The notes beneath the pieces were generated by a model that saw nothing but the letters and a program-made list of their open reading frames with translations, was not told the origin of the DNA and made no database searches. Shown piece by piece: positions 59,160 to 64,000 of a stretch of 64,000 nt of DNA. Source of the stretch: Taxillus chinensis (taxonomy: Eukaryota; Streptophyta; Magnoliopsida; Santalales; Loranthaceae); the NCBI GenBank assembly GCA_023512835.1, contig CM042085.1, positions 6,548,062-6,612,061 of the forward strand, read 5' to 3'. Position numbers and translations under genes: made by a program. How positions within the stretch are numbered: the stretch's first letter is position 1; every line of letters begins with the position of its first letter.

Positions 59160-60620
59160 TTTTTTTGACTTCACATCCGTTAATTACATGGCATTTTATA
59201 TTTATGTTGAATTTTAAAATGGACATATTTAATATTTTTTTGGGTTCTTTTAGTAAATGAGAGCATTCGTAAGTTCTAAAAATATCTAATTAATTTATTA
59301 ATACACATGGGTTTTAAAAACTCAACCTGCAAACACCTATTAAATTGATTTTTAAAATAAATATTAATGAGGTATGAAATATCAAAGATTTATACGATGC
59401 TGATAAAGATAAATAAATAAAAAGGTCTGATAAAGATTTATACGATGCTGAAATACTGATTAAGAAACCCGATCCAGTTGTGTCCTCATTGTTCATACGT
59501 ACGTCGTAGCTTACGCGCCTTTCCGATCTAACATATGAATGAGAGCCTACCTTACCTATAATTTTCATAACACGTACACATCCCAAACTGCACTATATAT
59601 GTAACTGGTTCGGTTTTTTCTACTTTGCCTTGAAGGGAAGGCTGACGCTGCTTGATGACCCATAATAACACCCAGGACAATACAGATACAATAGCTTGAG
59701 GGCCCAGTGAAGTTGGGTTTGACGAACGGGACCTGTCCAACTGCCAACGACATTGCCACACTCCTGTCGGATCCTCAGTACAGGATTCAATGCACTATAA
59801 GAATTAAGATGGTCAAAAACGACGTTGTTTTTTTTTTTTTTATAATTTTAATGTATACTGTTTTAATGTACTGCATCCTACAAAGGATCCGTACGTGCTC
59901 ATGTATTTTATCATCTTTTCAACCCATTTCATTTACACAAATTTCCCCATGCACTGCAATTCACACCTGTAGAAATTAACGTACGGCCGGCATGTTCCTC
60001 CATCATGCATTGCATGCCACACAACTCGGTCGAATTTTACTTGTTTCGGCCTGTTCAATATGTTAGTTTTAGTATTGTATATATGGAATTCAGACATGCA
60101 GTACATGGCTACACTTTTTTTTTTTTAAATTTTTCAAAAGCCGTAACTCTACTTGATATATATATCACTACATCAGATAATTGATATATAAAAAAAAAAA
60201 AGTCACTTCAATTCGCCGTTGAGAGTTGAATGGCGGTGGGTCAGAAAACATAAATACGGAGACATTATATGATCCGCCTTCACATTTAAATACCCAAGTT
60301 AATTACCTTCGTCAGCGCGTCGCTCTCTACATCCATTCTGGATCTGTTGAACAAGAAATCTACCAGTAATCGATCGATCAACAATAATAATAAAACAAAA
60401 TAAAACTGGTGTGTGCAAATATATATATACATATATATATATATATATTAAATTATAATTTACATTACTTCGATCACTTTGCAAGCCTTCATATATATGA
60501 TTAATTAATTATTTGTCGTTTTGTGTTTAACTATATATTTAATGGATTGTAACGTTTGTAGAATTTAAAATATGAAATAAATAAATTGGTATGTAATTTA
60601 TACTGTAATATGTGCAAAAT
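59160..60620. repeat. Copy A of a diverged tandem duplication with a promoter-like block
   Basis: This segment shares ordered blocks with 60890-63070: 59160-59240 with 60890-60977, 59263-59345 with 61180-61262, 59510-60050 with 62170-62570, 60190-60410 with 62710-62930, and 60520-60620 with 62970-63070. The fourth block contains 'aaacataaatacggagaca', then the TATA-like atttaaatac (60284-60293), then a conserved 'tacatccattctgga' leader-like stretch. On the minus strand, 59552-59761 reads as a short protein-like piece (VPFVKPNFTGPS and QGKVEKTEPVTY) in two frames. No intact gene is visible. Confidence 0.7.
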
Positions 60621-60889
60621 TAATAAAGTAAATATATCAATAATGCTGACTATATATTCTGTTTAAAATTTTATCTAGTTCAATACAAAAAAATGTTTGG
60701 GAAAAAGTTTTGCCTACGAAACTCTTTGTGCAAAAAAACTGAAAAAATAATACAAAATACAAAGAGAACAGGTTAAATATTCGATATGAATACCTGGTCC
60801 TGGCCTCCGCACTCCGCTTTTGTTCCACTAACTAGCGAAAGGCTTCAGTAAAATGTTTTACAAGCTCACAATTTTATTTATTTATTTAT

Positions 60890-63070
60890 TTATTTTTATG
60901 ACTTACATCGGTTACATGATATTTAATTTGTATTTATGTTGATTTTTAATATGAATATATTTAATATTTGAGCTAGGTATTGTGTAGGTATTTTTCACCA
61001 AGTGTCAATATCTTATTAATTGTAATCAAATTGATCAAATCACTAGCACATGTAATACTGTCATGTTAGATATATATGAAAAGACTTGCACAATTGTATA
61101 AATCATTTCTCTAAACTTTTTTTTAATTTTTATTTATGCTTTTGGCTATATGTCTTAGATTGTTTAAGTAAAATTGAGCATTGTTATGTTCGAAAAAATA
61201 CATTATTAATATATTAACACATATGGGTTAAGGAAAACCAAATCAGACACGCCTACTAAATTAAAAAAAATAAAAAAATTCAGATAAGTTTGATTTTATG
61301 GGAAGAAAATATATATCAAACACACTCTTATATATGGCATATTAATTTGGTTGCCTAATTTTAAAATAAAATCTGTTTTCAAAAATAAAATTTAGCGGTC
61401 AAATCTTATTTGATATATTTATTTTTTTGAATAAAGTGCTACTTTATTCAAATTTGGATTTGAATAAAGTAGTTTTTTTTAACAAAAAACTTAACTATTT
61501 TTTGTTTTCAATTCAATCTTTGCTTGAAAATTAGATTTTTTATATCCATAATATTTTTTTTTAATTTTTATGAAACCCGATGGCTAGCCTTAGACACCTT
61601 AGGTTTTTGATATTCTAGAGACTTCTTTCAGCACATAGTTCAAGTATATTCTAGGGCACTAATCAGCCTAACAAACTTCATGAGACTACTGTGTACTGAC
61701 CGGCCCAAATTTAATATACAAAAAGTTTATATTCATCTAAATATCTAATTCACATAAATAATTTTAAAATTCTAAAATAAAATTTAAAACTTGCGTACAT
61801 TTTAGAATTCTCTACAATTACTGTATGGTGCAGTGCATTAAAACTGCATAGTTTTAATATTTCTTATATCAAAACTACACTGTTTTTGATATGAAATTTT
61901 TTAAAAAACATCAAAACATTTTTAATGTATTGTTATATAGTAATTATAATTATAGAAGATTTAAACTCTGGAAAAAAGCCCTTTCACTTTCTACCCTTTT
62001 TTGAGGATTGGCTACTAAGGTAGCGGAGCCAACTCATAATTACCACATCGGCTTATTTTGCTACTTAATAAGAATTTTTTTATACAAATTACTTTAAATT
62101 TTGATAAGTTACTGGAATTGAGAAATCCAATCTAGCTAGTTGTATATCTCCTGATTGCTCATACCAACGTAGCTTTAGCACCTTTCCAATCTAACATGAA
62201 TCTGAGACTACTTATAATTAATTCTCTCAACATATACACCCCAAACTGCAGTACTACATATGTAACTGGTTTGGTTTTTTCTTCTTTCCCTTGAGGGGGT
62301 GGTTGATGCGCGCTAGCTGCATGATGACCCATGCACAAACCCACACAATATCTTGAGAGCCCAGAGATGATGGGTTTGACGTACGGGGCCTGTGAAACTG
62401 CCACACTCCTTTGTATCGTATCATGGTTCAACCCATTTCATCAACACATGCAATTTTCCACGTACACAAGCACCGCTTCAAAATTCACACCTGTAGAAGT
62501 TAACGTATATACGCACGTGTTCCATCATGGGCACAACTCGGCGTCGTCGTACGTTGTTTCCGCCTTTTGAATCCGTCAACCGCTTGTTAGTTGCTAACTT
62601 CTAACTGTCTTCCACCATTTGCATAAGACCCGCGCGACATTATATTAGTTTTTTTAAAAAAATAAAAAATAAAAAGTCCGAGTTGAAAGAGTCAACAACT
62701 CTGCTTGATCTGCTGAAAGTCACTGCTCCGTTGAGTGTTGAATGGTGGTGGTAGGTCAGAAAACATAAATACGGAGACAAAAATCTGCCTTCATTTAAAT
62801 ACCCAAGTTACCTTCGTCATCAGCGCATCGCTCCCTACATCCATTCTGGAACCGTTGAACAACAAATCTACCGGTAATCGGCCAATAATAATAATAATAA
62901 TAATAATAAAAAATACTGGTCCAACTATTACATTATAATTTATATTACTTCAATTTGCAACCGTTGATTATTTATGGTTTTTGAATTTAATTTTATTTAT
63001 TGGATTGTAATATTTGTAGCATTTAAAATACAAAATAAATAAGGTGGTATCTAATTTGTACCGTTCTATG
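60890..63070. repeat. Copy B of the diverged tandem duplication
   Basis: Contains the same ordered blocks as copy A, but with about 800 bp of extra AT-rich DNA (about 61265-62150) between the second and third blocks, possibly an inserted non-autonomous element. The promoter-like block is retained: 'aaacataaatacggagaca' and atttaaatac (62793-62802) with the same spacing and following leader-like sequence. On the minus strand 62159-62431 keeps an open frame of 90 codons related to the broken frames of copy A (APYVKPIISGLS and QGKEEKTKPVTY). Confidence 0.7.
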
Positions 63071-64000
63071 ATTTTTTTTCCTTGCGCAACACACGCAACT
63101 TTTATTATCATAGTCATTTAAATACAAGGATATCAGCTCAAACTATACTATGCAAAATGTCTGGAATTGAAGTAGAAATTTTCATATGATGTCGTAGCAC
63201 ACTGACACAGAAATTGTAATATAGAGTTATGATTATCAATATAATGCACACATAAGTTATTCCCCTAGCTATCTTCTTTTCTACCATTTATTTACAACAT
63301 GTTATCAACTCCAGCTAGCCTTGTCTTAGTTTTAGTTTGGAAAAAAAACCTATGCTTTAGGTGTCGTTGAGAAAAAAATGCCTTCCTCCCATATATTAAA
63401 TGCTTTTATAGTGACTACTAATGAAAACTGTTGCTATTAATTGTTGTTGCTCTCAATGCCACACTAACAATTCCTTTGAGCCTGTTCTTGTCCGTCTCAA
63501 TCTTTTAATTGATTGTAATTATTGTCACATAATAGTAATTAGTTGGCAAAGAAGCAGTAGTTGAGAAAAGAAGTATAAAATACAGTTGATGAGTTTAGGT
63601 TTTGAATGTTTGAATGATATATATGATAGAGTGATCTCACTTAAGTGAATTTATAGAGAGTTTAAATTTACATAAGCCTTAATTGGCATAGAAGAAGGCT
63701 TCAAAATACAGCCTAAGCTTTATATGTATGTTGATTTTGTGTTTGATACATGATGACATAGTTAAAAAGTAAATGAAAGTCAAATCCAAAGTGAGATCAA
63801 CAAAAATAGGTGTAAACCTCAAATAGTTGATTATCAAGGAGATCGAGTGAACTGATTATATTTGAAGTTTGCATTCAATATATCCAAACACACTTGAATT
63901 TAATAGTTAATCAAAACATAGACTTGTGGAGTAAATTCAAACACAAGGTAAATCTAGACAGACTCAATCTGAATGCAGAGCTATACATTAAATCCTGACG
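63071..64000. other. AT-rich DNA, nothing recognised
   Basis: No ORF, RNA gene or repeat border was seen up to the window edge. Confidence 0.5.

Overview
This is a 64 kb piece of a flowering-plant nuclear genome, probably a eudicot. The evidence is the gene set (WIP zinc finger, plant GT29 glycosyltransferase, A20/AN1 stress protein, SKD1/VPS4, HIRA), introns with GT-AG borders, very AT-rich intergenic DNA, many (AT)n and (GA)n microsatellites, MITEs, and LINE and SINE remnants. I cannot name the species from sequence alone.

Layout: 1-12.5 kb is gene-free AT-rich DNA with a decayed TRIM/LTR-like tandem array, a Tourist-like MITE and microsatellites. A two-exon WIP-type C2H2 zinc-finger gene (WIP6/DOT5 type, +) lies at 12.6-14.5 kb. 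At 15.9-16.2 kb there is a probable PPR gene fragment. An intronless GT29 gene (GALT29A type, -) lies at 18.8-20.0 kb. At 24.4-24.9 kb is an A20/AN1 SAP gene (-), whose leader probably has a GC-AG intron. From 26.1 to 28.2 kb is a run of extreme homopolymers and a broken VPS28 pseudogene (-).

A five-exon gene for an uncharacterised class I methyltransferase (-, 30.1-33.2 kb) has an hAT-type MITE inserted 32 bp upstream of its start codon and a SINE-like relic in an intron. An eight-exon VPS4/SKD1 gene (+, 34.7-40.8 kb) and a ten-exon HIRA gene (+, 44.2-53.1 kb) follow. HIRA carries two different LINE relics and a duplicated exon-tail fragment in its introns. The last 11 kb has no intact gene that I recognise. 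It holds one orphan ORF at 58 kb and a diverged tandem duplication (59.2-60.6 and 60.9-63.1 kb) that preserves a promoter-like block in both copies.

The genes are independent transcription units with unrelated roles: development, cell-wall glycosylation, stress signalling, methyl transfer, ESCRT disassembly and histone H3.3 deposition. All exon joins below were derived by hand from splice consensus, reading-frame continuity and remembered family sequence. No alignment or database search was run.
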